From Haloplanus rubicundus (GTDB lineage: Archaea; Halobacteriota; Halobacteria; Halobacteriales; Haloferacaceae), in contig NZ_CP031149.1 of the NCBI RefSeq assembly GCF_003342675.1, positions 83,063 to 147,062 on the forward strand: a stretch of 64,000 nt of DNA, written 5' to 3'. Positions 1-10,400 of this stretch are shown in pieces; positions within the stretch are counted from its first letter, which is position 1; each line of letters starts with the position of its first letter. Both the position numbers and the translations under genes were made by a program. Below the pieces are notes generated by a model, which had not been told where the DNA came from, made no database searches, and saw nothing but the letters and a program-made list of their open reading frames with translations.

Positions 1-2427
1 CAACACAAGACGGTCACCCCGACCTCAGAGAACGAGGTAGGACAGGTTCTCCAGCACCGGCTCTTCGAGGACATCGAACGGGGGCAGGCCGAGAGACTCG
101 CGGAGTCATACTTCCAGTACTACGCTGACAGCGACCGACAGTTCCCGCAGGAGGCGACGGACGCCAGCTTCGTGGACCGGCTGGAACGCGAGTACCCGTT
201 CCATCCGACGATCATCGATACACTCACCGAGAAGATCGATACGATCCCCAAGTTCCAGCGAACTCGGGGCGCGCTGAAGCTCCTCGCACGAGCAGTCTAC
301 TACCTCTGGAACCATCAGCCCAACCACTACGACCGCCACTGGATTCGACTCTACGACCTCACGCCCGCCGACAACGCTCCCGACGGGAGTATCGACTCGA
401 CGCTTCGTGAGACGCTGTTCGAATTCGTCGACCTGAGCGCGGCTGTCTCGGCCGACATATACAGCGAAGATAACACTGCCCACGCTCAGCTCGAAGACCG
501 CAAGTGGACAGAGAAAGGGATTCCACCGCTCGGCGGCCATCTGACGACAACTGTCCTCTGGCATAGCCTCGCCTACGGGGAGCAGGCAACCGGACTCACG
601 CGTGCGGAGATGAACGCCGCACTCGGCCACCCCGACATCCGTTTCGACAACTACGATTCGGCGTTGGAGGCGCTGTCTGGCGGGGACATGAACGTCGCGT
701 GTTACTACCTCTACGACGAGGAGCGAGTTCGGTTCAAGTCCGATCCGAATCTCATCCGTATCATCGACCAGCGGGTGGACAACACGCCCGATGCGCAGGC
801 CCGGAATCGGTTCGAATCGCGGTTGGAGAACTCCGAGATCGGAACTGGCGGCTTCAAGACCGTCGTCTTCCCGGAGTCACCGGCCGACCTCCCAGACAAG
901 GTCTCCAAACCACAGCTCGCGGTGATGCACATGGATACCGCTCCCGTCTCCGATGGCGGGAGTGAGACTCCGGAGAAAATCCAGACGCTGTACCAGAAAT
1001 CCGCTTCCAAGCACGGCGGCGAGACCCAGAGCCGGGTCTACAAGAACTACGTCCTCTTCCTCGCCCCTGACAAGGAACGAATCCAAGGTGCAATCGACGA
1101 GGCCCGTCAGCTGGAAGCCATCGAGGCACTTCTCGACGATTCCCAACAGACAGCCGACCTCTCCAACGAGCAGATCGAAGAGCTCCGTGAGCGCCGTGAC
1201 CAGACGCACGGACTCTTGGGTGAACTCGTCCGCGGGGTTTACCGTCACCTGTACTACGTCGACCGAGACGGCCTGACGCATCTAGCGATCAACGCCACGG
1301 AGGCGAATGGTGGCACGACGCTCGTGAACGCCGTCGAGGAAACACTCGAAGACCGGCTGATTCGCGCCGACGCGGGACCGAAGGGAGTCGCGTTCTTCAA
1401 ACAGAAGCTCTGGCAGCAGACCCAGGACAGCATGACCACCGAACAGCTGGTCACGCAGTTCGCGAAGAAGCCTGGGCTTCCGTACCTCCTCAACACCAAG
1501 CCGCTTCGGAAGACGATAGCGAAGATGGTAGACGATGCGGGCTACACCTACTGGGACAGCACCGCCGGCGAAAACGGCCTCGCGTACTGGGACGGCGACG
1601 AGGACGATCATCCTGAGAACTGGCGGAAGGCCAATCCGCTCTCCGGGTCGCCGGATGTCCGCACGAGCATTCGTGATTCGGACGTCAAGATCGGCGACGA
1701 GTACGTCGTCTACACCGATGTCAACGCGCTCCTCGACGTCCACCACGACATCATCCGACCCCCAGAGACCGAAGAGACGACGTGTGCAGAGCCGGAGTGC
1801 GAGGTCGAAGTCGACGAAGAGGGAGAGTACTGCTCGCAGCACGAGCCGGATGACCTCGAGTGTTCCAACTGCGGGAAGACGGTCGCGAGTCAGAACGAGC
1901 TGAATCCACGCGGTCTCTGTGCCGAGTGTGCGCAGCCGCAAGACTGGGAGCAGTCGACGAGCGTGATGGCGGCCTCCCGAGCCTTCAACGAGGTCCGGAC
2001 GCATGCCCTGGGGAAATCCTCCTCGGGGAGCGACCCGGGAATCGATCGCATCACCATCGAAGTCAGTGGCGACGATCAGCTGTCGAAAGGGTCGTTCATC
2101 GCCCAACGCCAAGCGTTCAAGGACCGGGCAGACAACGTCTCGGTACGGATGCGGTACAAGACGGAGTCGTCAACCGGGGCGTCGTACCAGGCCGACTTCA
2201 CCGGCGGTATCGACGAGTTCTCCCGCGTGACGAACCAGCCGGACCCGTTCGACGGTGCGTCCCTCGTCGAACTGAAGTTCCGCGTCGACTTGAGCGACCC
2301 TGAACCGATAACGAACGCGGAGGACGATCTGCTCGCGGAGCTCCAGGACGAACTCGGGTCGACGAACATCGACGTGAAGGTTCAAGGACGAGGACCGGTC
2401 GAAGTGCCCGCAGAGGTTCAGCAATGA
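1..2427 (+). CDS. DUF499-type ATPase of a defence cluster (5' partial)
   Basis: The frame is open from base 1 and has no start in the window, so the N-terminus, where the P-loop of DUF499 proteins should lie, is outside it. The visible 808 residues include the segment around EREYPFHPTIIDTL followed by a long mixed helical region, as in DUF499 proteins. A Cys-rich ribbon lies near nt 1780-1935 (several CxxC-like pairs), and the C-terminus is acidic. DUF499 proteins are large ATPases found beside DUF1156 methylases and helicases in antiviral clusters, and are related in role to the PglY/BrxC ATPases of BREX. The stop overlaps the next start by 4 nt (ATGA), so the two genes are translationally coupled. 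Family assignment is good; biochemical role is inferred from context. Confidence 0.75.
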   Translation, partial: QHKTVTPTSENEVGQVLQHRLFEDIERGQAERLAESYFQYYADSDRQFPQEATDASFVDRLEREYPFHPTIIDTLTEKIDTIPKFQRTRGALKLLARAVYYLWNHQPNHYDRHWIRLYDLTPADNAPDGSIDSTLRETLFEFVDLSAAVSADIYSEDNTAHAQLEDRKWTEKGIPPLGGHLTTTVLWHSLAYGEQATGLTRAEMNAALGHPDIRFDNYDSALEALSGGDMNVACYYLYDEERVRFKSDPNLIRIIDQRVDNTPDAQARNRFESRLENSEIGTGGFKTVVFPESPADLPDKVSKPQLAVMHMDTAPVSDGGSETPEKIQTLYQKSASKHGGETQSRVYKNYVLFLAPDKERIQGAIDEARQLEAIEALLDDSQQTADLSNEQIEELRERRDQTHGLLGELVRGVYRHLYYVDRDGLTHLAINATEANGGTTLVNAVEETLEDRLIRADAGPKGVAFFKQKLWQQTQDSMTTEQLVTQFAKKPGLPYLLNTKPLRKTIAKMVDDAGYTYWDSTAGENGLAYWDGDEDDHPENWRKANPLSGSPDVRTSIRDSDVKIGDEYVVYTDVNALLDVHHDIIRPPETEETTCAEPECEVEVDEEGEYCSQHEPDDLECSNCGKTVASQNELNPRGLCAECAQPQDWEQSTSVMAASRAFNEVRTHALGKSSSGSDPGIDRITIEVSGDDQLSKGSFIAQRQAFKDRADNVSVRMRYKTESSTGASYQADFTGGIDEFSRVTNQPDPFDGASLVELKFRVDLSDPEPITNAEDDLLAELQDELGSTNIDVKVQGRGPVEVPAEVQQ

Positions 2428-3065
2428 CGTCCCACCCTACCCCTGACGCAGACGCGACACCACCACTCGGACCCGAGGAAGAGACGATCGGGACAGACCA
2501 CTTCGGCAGCAGCGTCTATGGGGGCCGCCCGACCTTCGCACTCGTCCGTCGCGACGACGCCGACGGAGCATTGCTGACACTGTACGAGCTGTTGCCCGAG
2601 GCGCAGGCTTCCGCTCGTTCTGACCGTCTCCAGCGTGGCAACCCCAACAGGGGCCTCGTCGTGGAATCGTTCGAATCGGTCTTCGGAGAGTCAGCGGATC
2701 CGGAGGTCGACAGATGGGAGTGGGACGACTGGACCGCGGTGAAGGTCACACGACTGTCTGAGAGTCGACTGCGCTCCATTCTCCCGCTCGTCCGGGAGAC
2801 GCTTCGCGGAGCAGATTTAGAGGAGTCTGTCCTCACCGCTGGCGGTGCTGTCGAGGTGTTCCTCCCGGAGACGGTCGGCGTTCGACTAGCATTGGGCTTC
2901 CTCGGTGTGAAGCCTATCCAGAGGGTAGACCGGATGCGGGCGTTCTGTCGTGGTATCGCGCGAATGAGTGACGAAGAGTGCTACTACTGGCACGCGAAGT
3001 GTCGATCTCCGTCAACTCCGAATGGCGAGAAGGCACTGCGAACACTGCTGACTAATCATATCTAA
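2424..3065 (+). CDS. DUF3780-like small defence-cluster protein
   Basis: 213 residues, overlapping the DUF499 gene by 4 nt and ending 2 nt before the methylase gene, so it is the second gene of a tight operon. The N-terminus has TIGTDHFG then FALVRR, and the C-terminus has an EECYYWHAK...EKALRTLL pattern. This resembles the end of DUF3780 proteins, which normally sit between DUF499 and DUF1156 genes. No catalytic motif is visible. It may be a structural or target-recognition subunit. The family call rests on position plus the weak C-terminal pattern, so an unrelated small partner remains possible. Confidence 0.5.
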   Translation: MTSHPTPDADATPPLGPEEETIGTDHFGSSVYGGRPTFALVRRDDADGALLTLYELLPEAQASARSDRLQRGNPNRGLVVESFESVFGESADPEVDRWEWDDWTAVKVTRLSESRLRSILPLVRETLRGADLEESVLTAGGAVEVFLPETVGVRLALGFLGVKPIQRVDRMRAFCRGIARMSDEECYYWHAKCRSPSTPNGEKALRTLLTNHI

Positions 3066-3067
3066 CT

Positions 3068-5950
3068 ATGAGTGAAAATCCGATTCAAGATACTGACGAG
3101 AAATCGTTGAAACCACTCGCTATTGAGGGTAAATTACCCCTGAAAGCGGTTGGGATCGAGAACCTCCGTGAGGCGAACCCACAATACCTTCCGCCTCATC
3201 GCTACCTTCACCCTTGGTTTGCAAGGCGGCCAACACCTGCGTCACGTTTAGCGATTCTTGCTTCAGTTCTACCAAAGGATACAGACTCAGATAATCTGCT
3301 CCGGTGGATGCAGATCGGTCCAAACAAGGACATTAGCGGGAGTCTGAGTGACTACGTTGAAAGAAAGAAAGCTACGGAGACCGAACGAGATGGGAATTTA
3401 GAGAGTCACTATGGGTATCCCCGCCCGTTCACGAAGTCACCGACATCCTCAGAGCGGTCAGAGATACACGATATCCTCCGGGAACACTGGGATGGTGATT
3501 TACCGACCGTACTGGACCCGACCGCGGGCGGTGGTGTTATTCCATACGAGTCCCTCCGATATGGCTTCCCAACTTGTGCTAACGAGTTGAATCCAGTGCC
3601 ATCTCTGATGCTAAAAGTGATGCTGGAATATGCTCCAAGTGTTGGTGATATTGAGTCGCTTGTAATGCATTGGGGAAAGAAGGTAGATGAACGTGCCAGC
3701 CGAGACATTCAGAGATATTTCCCGAGTGAGTCAGACAGCCAAACACCCGACAACTATGTCAGCACATACCATATTCAGTGTAACTCTTGTGGAGCAGATA
3801 TTCCATTAGTCCCAAAGTGGTGGATACGGACCCGTAGCGATGGTATTCGGGTTGTTGTTCGTCCTGAGATACTGGATGATGGCAGAATTGAGTATGACGT
3901 AATTGTAGACCCAACAGAACAAGACCTTGAGGGGTTTTCTCCTGATGATGGGCCAGTTTCGCGAGGAGGAGATGTTGAATGTTTGCAGTGTGGAGTAGTT
4001 ACTGAAGATGATGAGGTCCAGAAGCGATTCGTTGAAAATGAATTCGAATATACGGTTTATTGTGTCAGGTATATAAAAGGTGATGGAAGTCATGGATTTC
4101 GTTCACCAAACCAGAAAGACGTCGAAGCTATTGAGAAAGCAAGACAGCAAATCGAATCTGACTTCGAACTAGCTACCTTCCTAACAACTGAAATTCCAGA
4201 TGGACAGGAGACAACCAGAACAAATAGGCATGGGATGACTCAATGGCGGGACCTCTTTTCTCCTCGCCAGCTAGTTTGTAATTATCAATATATTGAATCA
4301 ATTCAATACTATTCTGAGGAGATACTGGCAGAGTACGATCAACAGACAGCAGAAGGCATCCTTACACTCCTCACTCTATCCATCAGCAAACTTATCGACC
4401 GCAATTCTAGACTGACCCCTTGGGACACGAGCAAGGGGTATCCCAGTCAGATGTTCAAATCACAAGACCTTGGATTCAAGAGGATATTTGTAGATACGAA
4501 TATCTCAATTGGTGGTGTTGATTTCCTATCATATTTAGAGAAGATATACGATTCGTATGAGGAATTAGTTAATTACCTGCCAGAAGAAAGCGACCCGGCT
4601 AAAGTTACTGTTGATGACGCTGCCTCTCTCACTTACGAAGATGAGAGTATCGAAGCAGTAGTGGTTGATCCTCCCTATTATAGTAGTATAATATATTCCG
4701 AGTTATCTGACGTTTTCTACGTCTGGATGAGAGAAGCGCTAAAAGACACTTTCCCAGACATATTCAGTCAAGAACTGACTGACAAAAATAACGAAGCGGT
4801 AGCTAACCCTAACCGGTTCAAATCAGTGGCGGGTGATGAAACGTCCAAGCGGGAACTTGCAAGGGATTTCTATGAGCAGAAGATGAGTGACATCTTCTCT
4901 GAACTCTACAGAGTTCTTGAACCAGGCGGGGTTATGACTGTAATGTTCACTCACAAAGAGACAGACGCGTGGGACACGCTGACAATGTCTTTAATTAAAT
5001 CTGGGTTCATAGTCACATCAACTCATCCGATCACCAGCGAAATGCCTCAACGTGCCGGTATGAGGGAAACGGCTTCAGCAGACAGTACTCTCCTTCTCAC
5101 CGGAAGGAAACCACACGGGGACCGTAATCCAAAGAATGCGGTTCCAACTCTGTGGAGTGACGTCAAGTCAGATACTCGGACCGCAGCAAAGAACGCCGCT
5201 CGCGAACTCATTAATTCGGGCCTGAGCCTTACGAAGACTGACGTCATCATTAGCGCCTTCGGTCCGACATTGAGGGTCTTCGCCGATGCATATCCTGTAG
5301 TTGACGACGAAGACAACGAGGTTCCTCCACGACGAGCACTTGAGCAAGCCCGAGAAGCAGTCACCCAGGTGCTCGTTGACGAATATCTGGAGGCGGAAGG
5401 TATCGGCGAACTGGACGATATCACGGAATGGTACGTACTCTGCTGGCTAGTCCACGAATCCCAGACGTTCTCGTACGATGAGGGTCGACAACTTGGATTG
5501 GGTATCGGTGTTGACGTCGACGAGATCAAGCGTAGCACGAAGACTTGGCGTAAGAGTCGCGGAGATATGAAGCTCCGAGGACACGCAGACCGTGTACAGA
5601 ATGTTGAAGAGAAAGAGGAGAACCGATCCAGTCGTATCCCGGTGAATCCTGACGACCTCTCGTTCGGACTCGCTCTGGACAAGGTTCACGCCGCGATGCA
5701 TATCTACGACGTTAAGGGAGAGAGCGCCTGCTGCGACTGGCTGCGTGAACGGAACTTTGACTCCGATTCGACGTTCAAAGCGACACTTCAGGCTCTCCTT
5801 CAAGTTCTCCCACACGACCACGAAGACTGGGAACTTGCTCGCGATCTCGCTGTCGGGCGGACGCGAGACGTCCTTGATTTGGACTTCAGCCCGAACGTCT
5901 TCGCCGAGAACAGCGAGCAAACTCAGCAAACAGGGATCGACGACTACTAG
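3068..5950 (+). CDS. DUF1156 domain DNA methyltransferase
   Basis: 960 residues. The DUF1156 N-terminus is clear (LPLKAVGIENLREANPQYLP, then HPWFARRPTPASR). A SAM-binding motif I-like VLDPTAGGG lies near residue 151, zinc-ribbon cysteines (CNSCGAD, CLQCG) near 240-310, and the catalytic amino-methyltransferase motif DPPYYSS near 534. The motif class fits an N6-adenine or N4-cytosine methylase that marks host DNA as self. Its central 2 kb is clearly more AT-rich than the neighbouring genes, suggesting a separate origin or domain shuffling inside the operon. The GC-rich C-terminal 250 residues look like a distinct helical domain. The 67 bp after the stop hold an AT-rich TATA-like run (ataatatata) that may start a second transcript. 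Confidence 0.85.
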   Translation: MSENPIQDTDEKSLKPLAIEGKLPLKAVGIENLREANPQYLPPHRYLHPWFARRPTPASRLAILASVLPKDTDSDNLLRWMQIGPNKDISGSLSDYVERKKATETERDGNLESHYGYPRPFTKSPTSSERSEIHDILREHWDGDLPTVLDPTAGGGVIPYESLRYGFPTCANELNPVPSLMLKVMLEYAPSVGDIESLVMHWGKKVDERASRDIQRYFPSESDSQTPDNYVSTYHIQCNSCGADIPLVPKWWIRTRSDGIRVVVRPEILDDGRIEYDVIVDPTEQDLEGFSPDDGPVSRGGDVECLQCGVVTEDDEVQKRFVENEFEYTVYCVRYIKGDGSHGFRSPNQKDVEAIEKARQQIESDFELATFLTTEIPDGQETTRTNRHGMTQWRDLFSPRQLVCNYQYIESIQYYSEEILAEYDQQTAEGILTLLTLSISKLIDRNSRLTPWDTSKGYPSQMFKSQDLGFKRIFVDTNISIGGVDFLSYLEKIYDSYEELVNYLPEESDPAKVTVDDAASLTYEDESIEAVVVDPPYYSSIIYSELSDVFYVWMREALKDTFPDIFSQELTDKNNEAVANPNRFKSVAGDETSKRELARDFYEQKMSDIFSELYRVLEPGGVMTVMFTHKETDAWDTLTMSLIKSGFIVTSTHPITSEMPQRAGMRETASADSTLLLTGRKPHGDRNPKNAVPTLWSDVKSDTRTAAKNAARELINSGLSLTKTDVIISAFGPTLRVFADAYPVVDDEDNEVPPRRALEQAREAVTQVLVDEYLEAEGIGELDDITEWYVLCWLVHESQTFSYDEGRQLGLGIGVDVDEIKRSTKTWRKSRGDMKLRGHADRVQNVEEKEENRSSRIPVNPDDLSFGLALDKVHAAMHIYDVKGESACCDWLRERNFDSDSTFKATLQALLQVLPHDHEDWELARDLAVGRTRDVLDLDFSPNVFAENSEQTQQTGIDDY

Positions 5951-6017
5951 ATGGTTACAGCACCGGGCAACGCGCCACCCACAGTACTAATATAATATAT
6001 AGACAAGCCTACGAGAG

Positions 6018-7313
6018 ATGGAATTGCCCGACGAACAGGAGTTCCACGAATTTATTGGCGAGGCACTTCAGGTCGCTGTGGTTGAGCTGGCAGCAGCATT
6101 TCCTGACCAACGTCATCTCGAAATCTCGTGGGACACGATTGAGACCTATAACTCTGAATGGTCTCGTACACTTCGCTCGAATCCTGATGCATTCTTGCGG
6201 GCGTTTGAACAGGCGCTGACGACGTATCCGGCGATTCCGCCGTACGGACAGATTTCCTTCTATGATGGTACAACCAATCGTGCCGACCCACCATTCATTC
6301 GATTGACCGATGTCCCTTTCGAGACACCCATCGCCGAAGCGCCGAATCGTGTTGGAGAATTAGTGCGCGTGATCGGGTACGTTGAATCGCTTGATGACCC
6401 CGAGGTTCGCGTGGCCAAGGCAGTATATGAGTGTTCACACTGTGAACACACTCATCGTATGACAGTTATCGGTCCAGAGTCCGTATCCTTGTCTGCATGC
6501 CCGGAGTGTGGTTTCAAAGACGGCTACCAGTTTGACGGGTTGCGGTCACAAATGATGGATGCACAAAAAGGTCGTATTCATCCGCTCGATGTAACTGAGG
6601 AAACCACTGTCGACATCGAGCTTCAATATAGTCTGATTGATTCAGTCTCGCTGTATGAACCGATCGCACTGACGGGCCAAATGTACGTAGAAGGAGAAAC
6701 CCACCAGCGATCGCAGTTGTGCCTGCTGGTGAATAATATCGAATCAACCGACCAAACGGTTCATCGGCCTAATGTTGAGGCCGCAGAAACGTACCTCAGC
6801 GCATACGTTGCGGAGCCCGAACATTTCACTGCTGACCTTCGTGAGTGGATGCTCCGGAGCACGACCGTCCTCAGTACGCAATCACTCACGGAGGAAGAAG
6901 CGCAAGCTAAAATCATTACTCCCTTACTCCACAAACTCGGCTGGAACGTGTATTCAAATAACGTCCGGATCGAGTATTCTGAACCTGGTGGCGGAGGGAC
7001 TGTCGATTATATGCTCACTGATGGGTCAAATAGGCCGCTTATTCCAATTGAGGCGAAGGCTCCGAATATCGATCTCGGAAGTGCAGTCGATCAACTTGAA
7101 CGATATATGCAGAGGTTTTCATGCGAGATTGGACTTCTGGCAAACGGGCGAGAGTACCGTTTGTATGACCTTCCACCAGATACACAGGAGATACGACACC
7201 GCTGGACCCTCGATGTCCGCGAACTCCCCGTTAATACAGCCGCTCTTACTGGTCTTCGATACGATGTCGCGGTCGCTGAAGATTCGCTTCGTGCCATCTA
7301 CGCGGCTCACTAG
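6018..7313 (+). CDS. MCM N-terminal domain fused to HsdR-type PD-(D/E)XK nuclease domain
   Basis: 431 residues in two parts. Residues about 1-245 follow the N-terminal half of an archaeal MCM helicase: a helical A-domain, then an OB fold with VGELVRVIGYVESL, a zinc site of Cys139/142/161/164 (CSHC...CPEC), and a strand pattern ending PIALTGQMYVEG. No MCM AAA+ ATPase follows. Residues 285-385 instead match the type I restriction HsdR_N nuclease fold: EEEAQAKIITPLLHKLGW, then Asp330 (GGGTVDY) and Glu345-Ala-Lys347 (IPIEAKAP), the PD-(D/E)XK triad. It lies between the methylase and the helicase of a defence cluster. Inference: a nuclease targeted or oligomerised by an MCM-like DNA-binding ring. 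Both halves are convincing; the fusion is unusual. Confidence 0.8.
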   Translation: MELPDEQEFHEFIGEALQVAVVELAAAFPDQRHLEISWDTIETYNSEWSRTLRSNPDAFLRAFEQALTTYPAIPPYGQISFYDGTTNRADPPFIRLTDVPFETPIAEAPNRVGELVRVIGYVESLDDPEVRVAKAVYECSHCEHTHRMTVIGPESVSLSACPECGFKDGYQFDGLRSQMMDAQKGRIHPLDVTEETTVDIELQYSLIDSVSLYEPIALTGQMYVEGETHQRSQLCLLVNNIESTDQTVHRPNVEAAETYLSAYVAEPEHFTADLREWMLRSTTVLSTQSLTEEEAQAKIITPLLHKLGWNVYSNNVRIEYSEPGGGGTVDYMLTDGSNRPLIPIEAKAPNIDLGSAVDQLERYMQRFSCEIGLLANGREYRLYDLPPDTQEIRHRWTLDVRELPVNTAALTGLRYDVAVAEDSLRAIYAAH

Positions 7314-7483
7314 CGAGAAGTCAGATGACCGTCGACATTATTCGGAACGTGACGACTCCGACCACCGAGTTGACAGGGCGGGAGAATCCCGAACAGCGGC
7401 ACTGAGTGCGTGAGGCAGTACTAGCGCCATCCATATGCCAGAGAATTAAGTGAGCACCTCGATAATCGAAACTAACTCGATGG

Positions 7484-10400
7484 ATGGCTGATCTTACAAA
7501 CGAGACGTGGCGCTCGATATACGAGAGCCAGCCGGGTGGCTCCAGTTCGTATCTCGTCGATGAATTCTATGTCCCCGCACTTGAACGGTCGATTCGATAT
7601 GATCGAATCGCTGGCTACTTTTCTAGCAGCGCACTCGCGGTCGCGTCTCGCGGAATCGACGCCCTCCTCGAGAACGACGGCGAGATGCGGCTCGTCGTTG
7701 GCACCGAACTCTACTCTACCGACCGTCCGGTCTTCGAGGCACTCACTGACGAACTGACCGACTCGTTGAAAGAACTGGAAGACGAGCAGCTGGACGCACA
7801 ACTTCAGCTCCTCGCCCGGCTCCTCCGGGAAGGCCGTCTGCACATCAAGGTCGCCGTCCCCCGCGAAGGATCCTGGCGTATCTTCCACCCGAAGATGGGT
7901 ATCTTCCACGACGACGATGGGAACGCACTCTCGTTCGAAGGGAGCGTGAACGAGACCGTCGGCGGGTGGAAGAACAACTACGAGCGATTCAAAGTCCACC
8001 GCTCGTGGGTCGACAAGCAGTCGTCCTACGTCGACGGCGACATCGATACCTTCGACCGCCTCTGGGAGAACGAGCATCCCTACGTCGAGGTGTACGACCT
8101 CCCAGAGGCCATCGAGAAGGAACTCATCGACTGGAAGGATCCGGACTCGCAGACGAAACTCGAGGAGGCGATTCAGATCGCCCGGGGGGAGGCACCGCCG
8201 ACGGAGCGCGACAAAGCGAACATCATCGCCGACGGGCATCTCTCCCCCGGGGGACTTGCGCTCGCAGAGGAAGGCAGCACGATCACGCCCTGGCCTCACC
8301 AGCGCGTCGTCTCCGACACACTGATCAACACCTATCCGAACAGCTTCCTGCTCTGTGACGAGGTCGGCCTCGGGAAGACGATCGAAGCTGGCCTGACACT
8401 CTCCCGCCTTGGGCTGACTGACGAGCTCGAGACAGGGCTACTGCTCGTCCCAGCGAGCCTCACTGTTCAGTGGCAGGAAGAGATGTGGGAGAAGTTCAAT
8501 CTGAACACCTACCGGTACGAGCGAGGGAGCAACTACGAGTACGCATTCATCGATGCGTTCGGACGCGAACATTCTCCGCCCGGCCCATCCGAACTTGACC
8601 TCCGCGGGCAGGAACGAGAACAGGCCTGGGTGGAAAGCCCAATCTGGCGGTTCCTGCACGAACAGCAGGAGGGAGACGATAACACCGGCCCCGCGATAGT
8701 CATCATGTCCTGGCATACTGCGCGACTGCGGGATCGATGGGACCAGGTAGCACCCAAGGATGGTGGCCAGACGCGAACGCGAGACGACGTACCTGCGAGT
8801 TGTCGTGGCCGACAAACATCCAATCGAGAAGGTGTCTGGGACGCCGTCATCGTCGACGAGGCTCACAACGGACGCAAGGGGAGCAGCTTCTACTCGATGC
8901 TGGAACGCCTTCGCGACCACACGCAGGCGTACTATCTCCTCACCGCGACACCCATGCAACTTCATGCAGGCGAACTCTACGATCTGATGTCCTTGCTCGA
9001 CCTCCCTGGTGAGTGGGACAATCAAGACGAGTTCGTCGAGTTCTTCGAGACCCGCCGTGCGCTCACGAAAGCGCTTGACAAGGAGTTAGCTGGGAATCGC
9101 ACTGCGGACGACGAGTCGTGGTCCGCACAGGCTACGCTCACCGAAAGTCGGTATCAGGACCGGCTCCCAGGCGAACGGAGCCTCTCCGACCGCGTGTTCG
9201 ACGCTGTTGGCACCGAACTAGACGTAGGAGACGACCAGCAGGCCCGGTCTATCGCCAAGCAACGCGTACTTCGAGCCTGTGACCTCGCCAGCGACTACGG
9301 CGAGCACTACGATGGGTACATCGATGCGTTCGAATCCGCGATGGACGAGCACGATGTCGACCCATTCGACGCCAAAGAGGACGAGAAGCTGAAATACCTC
9401 CTGTATCCCTCGTGGAAAGCAGATGATGAGTGGCTGACGTTCTCGCGAAATGAGCGACTTGCAGCACTCGACGAGCTCTCGGAATCAGGCTGGAAAGTCG
9501 TACAGGATGTCCTCGGAGAGTCGACCCCTGTCGATGCGCTCATCCATCGGAATACCCGCGACACCCTTCGCAAGTACGAACGTGTGGGGCTTCTCGACGC
9601 GACGGTTCCTGACCGGAATCCCGAACAGCACAAGATAGAGCTCACGGACGAAACGCGCCGCGTGTACGACCGCATCGACGATTACACGAGAAAGTTCTAC
9701 AAGCTCGCGCAGCAGTCTGACGAGGCTGAGTCCCGGGCAATTGGGTTCGTGATGACGACGTATCGTCAGCGACTCACAAGCAGCGTCTATGCGATTTCGC
9801 AGAGTCTCCAGAACCGTCTCAAGAAGCTCCGTGGTCAACGGACAGTGCTGAAGGGTAAACAGCGTGCTCAGGAGGCGGGTTCGGGTGGCTCTCGCCAAGT
9901 GGTGATGGAGACGCTCTCCGAGTACGATCTTGAGGACGTCGAGGCGCTAGAGGAACTGGAGGGCGACTTGGAAGATGCCGACCTCGCTGAGATCATCCCT
10001 AACGTTACTGACGAGGGACTTCATCTCTTAGACCAGGAGATCGAGGAGTTGGAGTCGTTCGTCGACGAACTGGCGGAGATAGACCAGGATCCCAAAATTG
10101 GTCAACTCATCGACGATCTCAACGAGCTGGACCACGAGGGACACAACCGGGCGATTATCTTCACACAGTACGCCGATACGATGGATTTCATCCGTCAGAG
10201 CCTCGTGTCGATCCACGGGGAGACGGTCGCGACTTACTCTGGCCGCGGCGGCGAGATGTACGAGAGCGATTCTGGATCGTGGACACACGTCGGGAAGGAA
10301 CGTGTGAAGCGCGAATTCGCGGCTGACGATGGAAGAGTGGACATACTCGTCTGTACGGACTCTGCGAGTGAGGGACTGAACCTTCAGGAGTGTGGCGCAC

